Shown: positions 1 through 9,827, counted from the first letter of the stretch. The stretch is 43,642 nucleotides of DNA from Massilia sp. YIM B02769 (GCF_030411995.1 NZ_JASNRC010000012.1:157439-201080), one strand, 5' to 3'. Numbers and translations are program-made. The notes: generated by a model from the sequence alone, not told the origin.

Positions 1-186
1 ACGCGCGGACGCGGCGAAACCAATTCCTTCAACGTGCTGCGGGTCGAGCCCGAGCGCGTCGAGGTCGACCGCTATGGCTGGGATGTGGTCGGCGGCGCCT
101 ACCGTGTCGTGCTCACCGAGAAGTTCGTGCGCGCCGGGAACGTCTGGGCGCCGGCCACCGAAGGCATGCTCGCGGCCGGGCTGTAG
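1..186 (+). CDS. C-terminal end of a probable metallophosphoesterase (partial)
   Basis: An open frame enters from the left edge and stops at TAG 184-186, giving the last 61 residues. It contains the stretch NSFNVLRVEPERVEVDRYGWD, which resembles the C-terminal strands of calcineurin-like phosphoesterases found in Burkholderiales. The metal-binding motifs would lie upstream of the window, so the family call rests on resemblance of the tail only. A GC-rich inverted repeat (GCCGGG...CCCGGC, about 210-231) follows and may end the transcript. Confidence 0.45.
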   Translation, partial: TRGRGETNSFNVLRVEPERVEVDRYGWDVVGGAYRVVLTEKFVRAGNVWAPATEGMLAAGL

Positions 187-267
187 CCCCGGGCGCAGGA
201 AAGCTTTTTGCCGGGTGCGGGCTGCCCGGCTGTTTCAACACCACTCACCTATAAGGAGTAAGACCAC

Positions 268-756
268 ATGACATTTCGCAGCCTGCTTTCTTCCGCTTTG
301 ATCGGCGCCGTTGCGAGCGCCCGTTCGATGACGCCAATGGCCACCATCGCCACCGCGCGGCTTGCCGGCCGCCATACCAGCGGCGACTTGTTCCTGCTCG
401 ACCGTCCGGTCTTCAAGTATGGCGCACTCGCCATGGGCGTCGGTGAACTGTTCGGCGACAAGATGAAATCCGCACCCGACCGTACGGTCTTCCTCGGCCT
501 GCTGGCGCGCGTGATGAGCGCCGGCATCGCCGGCGCCGCGCTGGCGCCGAAGGGTAGGGAAAAGGAAGGCGCCGCCGTCGCGGTGGCCACCGCCGTGCCG
601 CTGGCCTACCTGACGCTTGCCGGCCGCAAGCAGGCCATGGCGCGCATCGGCCAGACCAAGAGCGGGCTGATCGAGGATGCGCTGATCGTCGCCGCCGGCA
701 CCGCGATCGTGGCCCTGTCGACGCGTCCGGAACGCGGGATCGGCAACGACGAATAA
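268..756 (+). CDS. DUF4126-like membrane protein
   Basis: The 162-residue protein starts at an ATG behind a clear AAGGAG site (about 255-260). It has an Ala/Gly-rich hydrophobic N-terminus, a central GELFGDKMKSAPDRT segment followed by hydrophobic Gly/Ala-rich stretches, and a final hydrophobic helix before the polar tail. The alternation of GE...DK, PDRT and small-residue helices matches DUF4126-type inner-membrane proteins, whose function is unknown. It stands alone between the phosphoesterase tail and a good terminator at 786-822, so it is probably monocistronic. Confidence 0.6.
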   Translation: MTFRSLLSSALIGAVASARSMTPMATIATARLAGRHTSGDLFLLDRPVFKYGALAMGVGELFGDKMKSAPDRTVFLGLLARVMSAGIAGAALAPKGREKEGAAVAVATAVPLAYLTLAGRKQAMARIGQTKSGLIEDALIVAAGTAIVALSTRPERGIGNDE

Positions 757-785
757 GGCAGGCACCGCCGGGCGACCGCGGAAGG

Positions 786-822
786 AGGGGCGCGGCCTGG
801 GAGGGCTGCGCCCCTTTGTTTG
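786..822 (+). terminator. Rho-independent terminator after the DUF4126-like gene
   Basis: The stem AGGGGCGC (786-793) pairs with GCGCCCCT (808-815) and is followed by TTGTTT, about 30 bp after the stop codon at 756. Confidence 0.7.
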
Positions 823-879
823 CCCGGCGCCATGCTGCTACACTCGCGTGTTTTCCATCTCAACACTGTCGAGTCACGC

Positions 880-1236
880 ATGAAAAGCAGTTCGAACGGC
901 GGCCTGGTCTATTCCACCGAAAGCGGGCGCATGTGTCCGGCATGCCGGCAGGCGGTCGGCGCCTGCCAGTGCAAGGCGCAGGCGGTGGTCAAGGGCGATG
1001 GCGTGGTGCGCGTCTCGCGCCAGTCGAAAGGGCGGGGCGGCAAGACCGTCACCCTGGTCAAGGGCCTGGCGCTCGACGCCGCCGCACTGGCCGCGCTCGG
1101 AAAAACCTTGCGCAGCGCCTGCGGCTCGGGCGGCACCGTCAAGGATGGCGTGATCGAAATCCAGGGCGACCATTGCGACCGCGTGATCGACACCCTGAAG
1201 CAGCAGGGCCACGACCCGAAGCGCGCCGGCGGCTGA
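880..1236 (+). CDS. yciH: SUI1/eIF1-family translation factor (YciH-like)
   Basis: This 118-residue protein has an N-terminal cysteine cluster (CPACRQAVGACQC, residues about 20-32) like that of E. coli YciH. A SUI1 fold follows: the basic segment SRQSKGRGGKTVTLVKGL, then LGKTLRSACGSGGTVKDGVIEIQGDH. SUI1 proteins act at the small ribosomal subunit in start-site fidelity; the bacterial role is less clear. I chose the ATG at 880, just before the MKSSSNGGLVYST stretch, because the longer in-frame start at 820 adds residues unlike the family. A plain Shine-Dalgarno sequence is not evident. Confidence 0.85.
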   Translation: MKSSSNGGLVYSTESGRMCPACRQAVGACQCKAQAVVKGDGVVRVSRQSKGRGGKTVTLVKGLALDAAALAALGKTLRSACGSGGTVKDGVIEIQGDHCDRVIDTLKQQGHDPKRAGG

Positions 1237-1242
1237 CCGCGT

Positions 1243-2627
<1,385 letters not shown>

Positions 2628-2631
<4 letters not shown>

Positions 2632-4763
2632 TTGGCGTGTCCCCGTTGAGCCTCGGGCGCGGCGTCGACGACGTCGATGTCCCGTGGGCCGAATAAGAAG
2701 TCGAGCGGCGCGTGCAGGAAGCGCCGGCCGAGTGCGCGCATCAGGAGGATGCTGCGCGTGAAGCGGATATTGCGTGCGCGCAGCGCCACCCACAATGCGA
2801 GATTGAAGCTGACCAGTAGATTCACCGCGCCGATCAGGGCCACGCCGGCGGTGGCGTTCGCGATCATCTGCCAGCTCATCTGGTAGTCGAGGGCGACCAG
2901 GGCGGTGGCGAAATTCGCGGTCGAGAAAGTGACGTGGCGGATGTCGAGCGGCAGGCCGAGCAGGTAGCCGACAGTGCCGGTGGTGCCGAGCAAAATACCG
3001 AAGAAGAAGTTACCCATCAGGCCGCCCAGGTTGTTCTCGATATACACGGACAGGCGGGCCCGGCGCTCCGTGCCGAGCAGCCAGCGCAGCCAGCGCAACT
3101 GGCGCACGCGCTGGCCCATGCGGGTATACAAGGCCTTGTTGTCGTAATAGCCGGAAATCAGCCCGGCGACGAACAGCCAGACCCCGGCAATCGCGGCATA
3201 GAACAGAGCCGGCGTATGGAAGGGATCGATGTCGTGCAGCAGGTGGTGCGCCTTGTCCACGTTCACCAGATGGCGACCCATCATCTGCTGGAAGGCAATC
3301 GCGATCAGCAGCGCCGTCGGGAAGGCGACCACGACGTTGCCCAGCACCGAGACGATCTGGGTGCGGAACACCTTGTTCACCAGCTCGGCCATGCTGTCGA
3401 AATCGATGCCGCGCCCGTCGCGGCTGTGCAGGCCGGCGGCGATGCGCTGGGCCGTCATCGCCGGCTGCTTGGTGGCGATGGTCCAGTGCAGCATGTGCAC
3501 CAGCATGAAGCCGAACGAATAGTTCATGCTGAACAGGAAGGACTCGACCAGGGGCGCGGCGCGCAGGTAGCTCAGCAGGATCTTGAACATCGCCATGAAG
3601 CCGACGATGAAGCCGGCCCCGGCCGAGGCGCCGAACATGCCGCGCAGGCCGGCGCGGCTTTCGGCGATGTAGTGCTCGCCGGTGCGGCTGGCGTTCTCGG
3701 TGACATTCCGGGCCAGCAGGTGGATGTTCTGGCGGAACAGCCCGCCAACCTGGTACTTGGTGTTGTGCGCCTCGATCAGTTCCTGGGCCAGGGCCAGGGC
3801 GGCGGCGCGCCGTTCGCTCACGTGCGGCTGGGCCGGCTGCGGCACGGTGGCCGGCAGCATCGTGCCGCTGTAGCCGGGGCTGTCCGGCGCTTCGAGGGCG
3901 ATCGGCGCCGTCACGGTGGGCGGCACGGCCGCTTCGCTGGTATCGACCAGGAACAGCAGCTTGCGCAGCCGCGCGATGCTCTGGGTAATGGCCACCAGCA
4001 CATAGGTCAGGGCCACGCTGGTGCCGACCGACAGCGAGTTGCGGCGGATCTTGGCCACCACCTCGTCGCACTGGTCCAGCATCACCAGCAGGTGGCGCGG
4101 ATCGTCGGGGCGTTCCATCACGCCATCGAGGTGGCGCGCATAGGCGTCGAGATACTGGTTGACCTCGATGTTCTGCATCAGGAAGGGCGAATCGAAATCC
4201 TCGATCTCGCTGTAGCTGTGCACCAGCAGCGGCTCCAGACCGAGCGCGCAGATGCGGCACGACAGGGTGCGGATCGCATCCAGGACACCGGTCAGCGTGA
4301 CGTAGCGCGCGCGGTCGCTCTTCGCGTCGGTGGGCGGCGGAGCGTAGGCCACCACGTCGAACAGGGCCAGCCAGTCGGCGTCGGGCACGGCGCGGATCCA
4401 CGCGTGGTCGTCCTCGGCATACAGCACGCCCGCCAGGGCATCGGACAGGTAGATGTCGTCGAGCGCGGGCGGCAGCACGCGGTAGGCGATGCGGCGTTTC
4501 AGTTCGGTGAAGAAGCCGTCGTTCGAGAGGATGCCGACGTCGCTGTACAGGCTGGTATGGCGGCGGTTCTCGAGCAGGGTGACGATGTAGCTGCGCAGGG
4601 CCCAGGCTTGCTGCGGATTGCCTTTCAGGAGCTGCGTCAGGGTACGCACATTGGCGCGCGCCTGCCCGCCGTCGCCCCGCTTGGGGCGCAGGCTGCACAC
4701 CAGCTCGACCAGCAGGTCGATGCGGTCGCTGTGCGGGTCGATGCGTTCGAGAATGGCGAGCAT
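2628..4763 (-). CDS. Gcr/SpecificRecomb-family polytopic membrane protein
   Basis: The 711-residue protein matches the family usually named 'site-specific recombinase' (Gcr). Its N-terminal half is soluble and helical. Its C-terminal half, from about residue 375, has several hydrophobic membrane segments (for example GAGFIVGFMAMFKILLSYL, ALFYAAIAGVWLFVAGLIS and the GNFFFGILLGTTGTVGYLLG region). I see no tyrosine- or serine-recombinase catalytic motif. The ATG at 4763 is preferred over the in-frame start at 4832 because the promoter at 4789-4830 lies between them. The gene overlaps the phospholipase D gene by 4 bp, suggesting a role in membrane or lipid handling rather than recombination; that role is inference. 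Confidence 0.8.
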
Positions 4764-4788
4764 AAATAATCCGGTTTTCTTGATTGAC

Positions 4789-4830
4789 AGTGTACGCGTT
4801 GAGAACGCCGCACTTGGTACGGCAACGTAC
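4789..4830 (-). promoter_or_regulatory. Palindromic box and -10 before the Gcr-like/phospholipase D operon
   Basis: The box GTACG-GCAA-CGTAC (4817-4830) is a perfect 5-4-5 palindrome. A -10-like TACACT lies at 4794-4789, 22 bp downstream on the minus strand. The box is 53 bp before the ATG at 4763. It is one of twelve such arrangements in the window. Confidence 0.6.
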
Positions 4831-4928
4831 ACACTGAAGGTGATTGCGAGAAACGACCCGGATATAGGCCACCGGGCCGGGCGGGCACTATACCCGATCG
4901 GCGCGCGAGGCGTGGAAAGCGGACGGTT

Positions 4929-5390
4929 TCAGGTGAAGGAGAGCAGCAGGGCGGTGAACAGGAAGCCGCTCGCCCAGCAAATGCCGCCCAGCACCACCGC
5001 CAGGCCGAGGGCGCCGTTCCAGCCGCGCCGCGCATAGCGGCGGCCGTAGCGGCGGCGCACCGCGATCCACTGCGGCCAGGCCGCGCCCAGCAGCCACAGC
5101 AGCAGCCAGGCCAGGGCCAGCCAGGCCATCAGCGGCGAGTCGCCGTTCAGGCGCCGGTTGACGGCGCCGGCCAGCAGTTGCAGGGCCAGCATGACGAGGC
5201 TGGCCCCGAGCCAGATGCGCGCCCGGCCGGCGGCCCGCGGCTGGCCGAGCGCGCGCCAGTTGTGCATCAGGAGCCAGGAGCCGAAGGCGGGTGTGAACAC
5301 CAGGCTCCAGGCGGCGACCATCGACGGCCGCCACAAGGCGGCGCCTGGGGTGGCGTGGTCGAACTCGATGGCGTTGGCGGTGTCGCGCAT
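4929..5390 (-). CDS. Hypothetical inner-membrane protein
   Basis: The 153-residue protein has four predicted membrane helices: around WRPSMVAAWSLVFTPAFGSWLL, ARIWLGASLVMLALQLLAGAV, PLMAWLALAWLLLWLLGAAW and GLAVVLGGICWASGFLFTALLL. A basic loop (RRRYGRRYARRGW) precedes the last helix. I do not recognise the family. It resembles small helical membrane proteins annotated as hypothetical in Burkholderiales. The ATG at 5390 has no obvious Shine-Dalgarno sequence, so the start is uncertain. Confidence 0.55.
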   Translation of the reverse strand: MRDTANAIEFDHATPGAALWRPSMVAAWSLVFTPAFGSWLLMHNWRALGQPRAAGRARIWLGASLVMLALQLLAGAVNRRLNGDSPLMAWLALAWLLLWLLGAAWPQWIAVRRRYGRRYARRGWNGALGLAVVLGGICWASGFLFTALLLSFT

Positions 5391-5506
5391 GATGGCGATA
5401 GGAAATGTTGCCGAAGTGAAGCAACACTATCGCGCGTGTGGCAGGGAATGTGGTTGTGCTGCGTCGAGCAGGTGCGTGTGCGACATCAAACGTGCGGCAA
5501 GCCTAT

Positions 5507-5542
5507 AAAAAAACCGCCCGGGTATGACACCGGGCGGTTTTT
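5507..5542 (-). terminator. Terminator of the TonB-receptor gene
   Basis: A 12-bp perfect stem (AAAACCGCCCGG 5510-5521, CCGGGCGGTTTT 5530-5541) is flanked by A and T runs, so it could stop transcription in both directions. It lies about 40 bp after the receptor's stop codon. Confidence 0.85.
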
Positions 5543-5558
5543 GCGCACGCTAGGCTGC

Positions 5559-5590
5559 GATCAGACGTCGATCAGACGTCGATCAGAAGC
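5559..5590. repeat. 11-bp tandem repeat at the 3' end of the receptor gene
   Basis: GATCAGACGTC occurs at 5559-5569 and 5570-5580, followed by a partial copy GATCAGAAGC at 5581-5590. The receptor's stop codon lies in the partial copy, and each unit repeats a TGA on the minus strand, so the repeat looks like slippage duplication of the gene end. Confidence 0.8.
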
Positions 5591-8444
5591 GGTAGCCGGC
5601 GGTCAGGCGGAAGTAACGACCCATGCCGTTGTGCAGCTGCGGGTTGAAGCCTTCGCTCGGGTAGCGTGGATCGTACGGCGCCGCGCTGTCGAACAGGTTG
5701 CGGATGTTGGCCGACAGGGTCCAGTTCTTGAAGCCCGTGTAGGTATAGCCGACGTTGACCGTGGTCCATTCCTTGACCGAGCAGTCGCTCACGTAGTTCG
5801 TGAACTTCGGCAGGCCGCCGACTTGCTCGCCGGCCGGCGCCGGGCCGCTGCCGTAGTAGCAGAACGGGGTTTCGAAGCGCACTGCGTCGTCATAACGACG
5901 GTACAGCGAGACAGGCGAGACATAATCGATCGAGCCCGTCACCGAGTGCACGCCCATGGTCCAGGCGGTCGACAGGGTGGCGCGGTGACGCGGGATGTCG
6001 CCCACCGAGGTTGCCCAGTCGGCCAGGCCGCCGTTGGTGCCGACCAGGTTGTTCTCATGCTCGCCTGGACGTTCCGCGCGCTTGTAGGTCAGCGCGTAGT
6101 TGTAATCCAGCTTGGTCGACAGGCGGCCCCACTCGCCCAGCGACAGGCGGTGCGCGACTTCGAAGTCCAGGCCCGATACGACAGTCGAACCCTGGTTCAC
6201 GTAGTAGCGGTTGACGGCGCTCAGCGGGCCGCTGTTCGGAATCGCATTGCCGTTGGCGTCGCGCAGCAGGTTGGCCGGGTTGTTATCGCGGATTGCCAGG
6301 CCTGGGTACAGGTCCGGGTGATCGACGACGAAGCCAGCCGACAGCAGCGCGGTCTCGTCTTCCTTGCGGATCTTGTAGTAGTCGATCAGGATGTCGAGGT
6401 TGCGGGTCGGGTTGATGATTGCGCCGAACGAGAAGCTCTTCGAGGTTTCCGGCTTCAGGTTCGGATTTGCACTCGACATGCTCGAGATGCGGCGTGCGCA
6501 GTCGGCATCCGAGGCGCCCGGCAGCGGGTCCTTGGCGTTCGGGCAGCGCACGGTATCAGGCACGGTCGAGAACGACTGCACGCCGCCCTCGGCGATCTGC
6601 GACAGGGCAGGCGCGCGGAAGCCTTCGGCATAGGTCGAGCGGAAGGTCAGCTGGTCGGTGACGGCCCACTTGGCGCCGACTTTCGGCACGAAGCTCGAAT
6701 CGTTCGGGTACTTGTCGTAGCGGCCGGCGAAGTCCATCTCGAAGTTCTTGGTGAACGGCGTGCGGATTTCGACGAAAGCCGACTTGACCATGCGCCGGGC
6801 TTCGATCAGCGAGTTCGACAGGCCCAGGATCTGACCGGTCTGGGTCAGCTGGTCCGGGGTCATCGACAGCTTTTCCTGGCGGATTTCACCGCCGAAGGCG
6901 AGGCCGATGTCGCCGCCGGCCAGGGTGCCGACCGTGGTCGAGGCTTTCGCGTCGAACTGGGCGACTTGTGCATAGCCTTCGTTGACGACGTCACGCACGG
7001 CCGATGGATCGGCGGCGGTCTGGGCCAGGGTGCGGCCTTCGGTGACGATGCGGTCGATGGTCGGGCGGTACAGCATGCCGCGCATGGTTTCGGTGCGCTC
7101 GCTGCGGTTGACCAGCAGGCCCGATTCCCAGTCGAAGCGGCCGGTGGTGCCCTTCAGGCCGGTCAGCAGGCGGAAGGCCTCGTTGACGTTGCGCGAGCCG
7201 CCGTCGGTGCCGACGAAGCGGTAGCCGACTGCCGAGCGGGCATCGGTGAACGGGTTGTCGGGATGGCCGATCGGCAGGATCAGCTGGTAGTCGCTCGGCA
7301 AGCCGTCGGTGCGGAACACGGTGGTCGGCGAGGTCGACAGGATGGTCGACGGGTTGCCGGTGTATTCGCGGTCGACGCGGCTGTAGCCGAATTCGGTGAA
7401 CGAGGTGATGTCCGGGGTGATCTGGACGGTCAGCTTGGCCAGGACGTTGGCATCCTTGCCCTTGCTCTGCGCTTCGGCGTTGTTGTTGGCGTCGTAGTTG
7501 CAGAAGGTGCGGCCGTTCAGCATCGAGGTCGCGGTCAGGTTGTTCGCTTCGCGGTTGCCGGTGATCTGCTGCGATGGGTCGCAGCCGAGCTGGTTGACGA
7601 TGCCCGAGGCGTTGGCCAGGTTGTTGGCGAAGTTGCGGGCGCCCGGGGTGCGCTCGCGGAAGAAGAAGGCCTGGTCCGACAGGTAGCTCGAATACGGGTT
7701 CAGGCGCGCGTTAATGTCCGCGTACATGCCCTTCTTGATGTCGTTGACGTCCTTGATGCCGGTGCGGTCGCGCTGCGCCAGGTCGAAGGAAATGAAGGCG
7801 TTGTAGCGATCCTGGTCGAGGTCGCCGAAGCCGAACACGCCGTTGACGTTGTTGCGGGCGAACTCGCCGTCATCGTTGGCGCTGGTCGAGACCTTGATCT
7901 CGGCGCCCTGGTAGTCGGTCTTGGTGATGAAGTTGATGACGCCGGCGATCGCGTCCGAGCCGTACACGGCCGAAGCGCCATCCTTGAAGATCTCGACGCG
8001 GTCGATGGCCGAGACCGGAATGCTGTTCAGGTCGTACACGGCCGACTTGCCCTGGTTCGGGTCGGCGTAGGCCGATGCCGTGATGCGGCGGCCGTTCAGC
8101 AGGATCAGGGTCGAGGACGAGCCCAGGCCGCGCAGCGAAGCGGTCGAGGTGCCTTTCGAGAAGGAACCGTCGGTGATGTCGTTCGAGGTACCCGAGCCGA
8201 AGGCCGGGATCGAGTGCAGCAGTTCGGCGACGGTGTTGGCGCCGGTCGCTTCGATCTGCTTGGCGTTCAGGACGCCGACCGGCGAGGAGCCTTCCTTGTC
8301 CGCGCGCTTGATGTTGGAACCGGTGACGTACACCTTGGTTACCGGGGCGGCAGCTTCCTGCTGCGCGAAAACGACGCTGGTCGAGGCCAGGGTCAGGGCG
8401 ACAGCGACGACGCTGCGCTTTACTGCGAGATGCTGCTTAGTCAA
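5583..8444 (-). CDS. TonB-dependent outer-membrane receptor
   Basis: The 953-residue protein has a signal peptide ending near VVFAQ. A plug domain follows from about residue 37 (VYVTGSNIKR..., LLNGRRI, RVEIFKDGASAVYGSDAIAGVINFITK). The rest is a long beta-barrel rich in aromatic and Gly strands, ending ...YFRLTAGYRF with the terminal Phe typical of outer-membrane barrels. The family imports siderophores, cobalamin or oligosaccharides with energy from TonB-ExbBD; the substrate cannot be read here. The start codon is TTG (8444-8442), placed 6 bp after a GGAG on the minus strand. No SusD, sigma/anti-sigma or siderophore genes are adjacent. The gene is monocistronic, with a terminator at 5507-5542. 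Confidence 0.92.
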   Translation of the reverse strand: MTKQHLAVKRSVVAVALTLASTSVVFAQQEAAAPVTKVYVTGSNIKRADKEGSSPVGVLNAKQIEATGANTVAELLHSIPAFGSGTSNDITDGSFSKGTSTASLRGLGSSSTLILLNGRRITASAYADPNQGKSAVYDLNSIPVSAIDRVEIFKDGASAVYGSDAIAGVINFITKTDYQGAEIKVSTSANDDGEFARNNVNGVFGFGDLDQDRYNAFISFDLAQRDRTGIKDVNDIKKGMYADINARLNPYSSYLSDQAFFFRERTPGARNFANNLANASGIVNQLGCDPSQQITGNREANNLTATSMLNGRTFCNYDANNNAEAQSKGKDANVLAKLTVQITPDITSFTEFGYSRVDREYTGNPSTILSTSPTTVFRTDGLPSDYQLILPIGHPDNPFTDARSAVGYRFVGTDGGSRNVNEAFRLLTGLKGTTGRFDWESGLLVNRSERTETMRGMLYRPTIDRIVTEGRTLAQTAADPSAVRDVVNEGYAQVAQFDAKASTTVGTLAGGDIGLAFGGEIRQEKLSMTPDQLTQTGQILGLSNSLIEARRMVKSAFVEIRTPFTKNFEMDFAGRYDKYPNDSSFVPKVGAKWAVTDQLTFRSTYAEGFRAPALSQIAEGGVQSFSTVPDTVRCPNAKDPLPGASDADCARRISSMSSANPNLKPETSKSFSFGAIINPTRNLDILIDYYKIRKEDETALLSAGFVVDHPDLYPGLAIRDNNPANLLRDANGNAIPNSGPLSAVNRYYVNQGSTVVSGLDFEVAHRLSLGEWGRLSTKLDYNYALTYKRAERPGEHENNLVGTNGGLADWATSVGDIPRHRATLSTAWTMGVHSVTGSIDYVSPVSLYRRYDDAVRFETPFCYYGSGPAPAGEQVGGLPKFTNYVSDCSVKEWTTVNVGYTYTGFKNWTLSANIRNLFDSAAPYDPRYPSEGFNPQLHNGMGRYFRLTAGYRF

Positions 8445-8598
8445 AAAACTCTCCGATGCTTCTTTTTCACGGTGCGCGGCGCGGTGGCGGTGCCGGCTTG
8501 TGGCCGGGCCGGGCGGCGTCGACGCTCCGTTCGTTGCTGTTAGACAGATTGCTCAAGCAGCAAAGCGCGCTTGAGGGCAACATAAAAGCATTTCGGAT

Positions 8599-8631
8599 AA
8601 ACAAATGTCAAATGCGATCGGATATTTGTTT
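8599..8631 (-). promoter_or_regulatory. Putative operator upstream of the TonB receptor
   Basis: Perfect 8-bp arms AAACAAAT (8599-8606) and ATTTGTTT (8624-8631) are separated by 17 bp. They sit 155-187 bp before the receptor's TTG start. The symmetry and position suit a dimeric repressor or activator, but no regulator gene adjoins. Confidence 0.35.
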
Positions 8632-8705
8632 GATTAACACAACAGGTATACCCTTCGCTCATAGGGCCATAGACAAAGAATTCGTCTGGTCGTCTATACA
8701 GAAAA

Positions 8706-8738
8706 GCCCTGAGCATAAGCGGAACTTATGCTCAGGGC
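8706..8738 (-). terminator. Terminator of the OmpA-family lipoprotein gene
   Basis: A 14-bp perfect stem (GCCCTGAGCATAAG, 8706-8719) with a 5-base loop pairs with 8725-8738. On the minus strand it is followed by TTTTC. It lies 25 bp after the stop codon at 8763. Confidence 0.85.
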
Positions 8739-8762
8739 CTGGCAAAACCGAGGCTTAAAAAA

Positions 8763-9431
8763 TCAGCCTTGTGCCGGTTCGGCGACGTAGATCTCGACAC
8801 GGCGGTTGCGTGCGCGCCCGGCCGCGTCGTTGTTGTTGGCGATCGGCTCGCGGTCGGCGCGGCCTTCGATGGTGATGCGGTTCGGATTCACACCGCGGCC
8901 CGCCAGGTAGTCGCGCGTACGCGAGGCGCGGTCGACCGACAGCGGCTGGTTGATCGACACGTTGCCGGTGTTGTCGGTATGGCCGATGATGACCACGTTG
9001 GTGTTCGGATTTTCCTGCAGCGTGCTGGCGAAGCGCTGGAGGATAGGCTGGAAGTTCGACTTGATGTCCGAACGGCCTGTGTCGAAGGAAATGTCGCTTG
9101 GGATTTCCAGTTTCAGGCGGTTATCCGAGGTCTGCGACACCTGCACGCCGGTGCCCTGCGTGGCCTGTTCCATCGCCTGCTTCTGCTGCTCCATGCGCTT
9201 CGACCAGATGTTGCCGATCACGGCGCCGGCAGCGCCGCCGAGGACGGCGCCCTTGGCAGCGCGGCTGCCGCCGCCGCCGCCGGTGGTGCCGCCGATGAGG
9301 GCGCCGAGGGCCGCACCGGCGCCGGCGCCGGTGGCGGTGCCGCGCTGGGTGGCGTTCATGTCGGCGCAGCCGCTCACGCCGAGGGCGAGGACGGTGGCTG
9401 CGATGGCGGATTTGGTGAGATTGCTAGTCAT
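8763..9431 (-). CDS. OmpA-family lipoprotein with glycine zipper (YiaD-like)
   Basis: The 222-residue protein begins MTSNLTKSA with a lipoprotein signal (LGVSGC). A glycine-zipper segment follows (GTATGAGAGAALGALIGG... GAVLGGAAGAVIGN), then a C-terminal OmpA domain with the peptidoglycan-binding pattern (DTGRSDIKSNF, GHTDNTGNVSINQPLSVDRA, NPNRITIEGRAD, GRARNRRVEIYV). It should anchor the outer membrane to peptidoglycan, as YiaD and Pal do. The ATG at 9431 follows a good AAGGAGA. No palindromic box is seen before it; instead two nested inverted repeats occupy 9453-9561. Confidence 0.88.
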   Translation of the reverse strand: MTSNLTKSAIAATVLALGVSGCADMNATQRGTATGAGAGAALGALIGGTTGGGGGSRAAKGAVLGGAAGAVIGNIWSKRMEQQKQAMEQATQGTGVQVSQTSDNRLKLEIPSDISFDTGRSDIKSNFQPILQRFASTLQENPNTNVVIIGHTDNTGNVSINQPLSVDRASRTRDYLAGRGVNPNRITIEGRADREPIANNNDAAGRARNRRVEIYVAEPAQG

Positions 9432-9452
9432 AATCGCTCTCCTTGAAATGAA

Positions 9453-9501
9453 AATCCGTTTCGTAGGCGCACCCCTGCGGGGCACGTCCGCGAAACGGAT
9501 T
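9453..9501. repeat. Long hairpin upstream of the OmpA-like gene
   Basis: AATCCGTTTCG (9453-9463) pairs exactly with CGAAACGGATT (9491-9501), with a smaller CCCC/GGGG hairpin inside. It would lie in the 5' leader or promoter region of the gene starting at 9431. Confidence 0.5.
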
Positions 9502-9529
9502 GGTGGTACAACATCTGTTGGCGCATGCG

Positions 9530-9561
9530 CCTTGCCGCTTGGGCAAGCGCGTGCGGCAAGG
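9530..9561. repeat. Inverted repeat between two minus-strand genes
   Basis: CCTTGCCGC (9530-9538) pairs with GCGGCAAGG (9553-9561). It lies just downstream of the small membrane-protein gene ending at 9592. No T-run follows, so terminator function is doubtful. Confidence 0.4.
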
Positions 9562-9591
9562 ACGCAGGACGCGTCACTCACGCGCTTGCGC

Positions 9592-9738
9592 CTATATGCC
9601 TCGACCGCTGATCAGGCGCACCAGGATCATGATCACGGCGACAACCAGCAGGATGTGGATGAAGCCGCCGATCGTGTACGAGGTGACCAGGCCGAGCAGC
9701 CACAGGACGATCAAAACGATGGCAATGGTATAGAGCAT
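9592..9738 (-). CDS. Lmo0937-family small membrane protein
   Basis: A 48-residue protein reads MLYTIAIVLIVLWLLGLVTS and continues through a second helix (GGFIHILLVVAVIMILVRLI) to a short polar end, SGRGI. Two closely spaced helices joined at a YTIGG turn are the signature of the lmo0937/DUF5670 family, common in stress-induced gene sets; function is unknown. The ATG at 9738 follows GGAGA on the minus strand. The palindromic box at 9785-9826 lies upstream, directly after the stop of the preceding gene. Confidence 0.85.
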   Translation of the reverse strand: MLYTIAIVLIVLWLLGLVTSYTIGGFIHILLVVAVIMILVRLISGRGI

Positions 9739-9784
9739 GATGAGTCTCCTCAGACATTAGCGCCGTCAGTGGCGCGGTGAGTCC

Positions 9785-9826
9785 AGTATGCAGCGAGCTG
9801 CTCAGCACCACCGTTCGATGGCCCAC
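9785..9826 (-). promoter_or_regulatory. Palindromic box (one mismatch) and -10 before the Lmo0937-family gene
   Basis: GTTCG-ATGG-CCCAC (9813-9826) departs from GTNCG-N4-CGNAC at one base. CATACT at 9790-9785 is exactly 22 bp downstream. The flanks (CC before, ATT after) match those of the box at 10168-10181. Confidence 0.5.
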
Positions 9827-9827
9827 A

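Larger units (their letters stand above)
8445..8762. other. Intergenic control region of the TonB receptor
   Basis: This 318-bp gap is more AT-rich than its surroundings. It holds an inverted repeat at 8599-8631, a shorter one (CTCAAGC 8552-8558 with GCTTGAG 8569-8575) and, next to the OmpA-like gene, the terminator at 8706-8738. I see no convincing gene in it. Confidence 0.6.

Noticed and set aside
2934..4769. A 611-codon plus-strand frame opposite the Gcr-like gene
   Set aside because: His/Gln/Val-rich shadow translation; no recognisable domain and no ribosome-binding site.
4763..4832. The longer start (4832) for the Gcr-like gene
   Set aside because: The box and -10 promoter lie between 4789 and 4830, and the extra residues do not look family-like.
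5456..5500. Additional GTGCG-type boxes near the end of the TonB receptor
   Set aside because: Half-sites such as GTGCG-TGTG-CGACA do not match the second arm and have no gene at the right distance.
5178..8543. A 1121-codon open frame on the plus strand opposite the TonB receptor
   Set aside because: It is an antisense shadow caused by high GC; the translation is low-complexity and the minus-strand frame encodes a full receptor with signal, plug and barrel.
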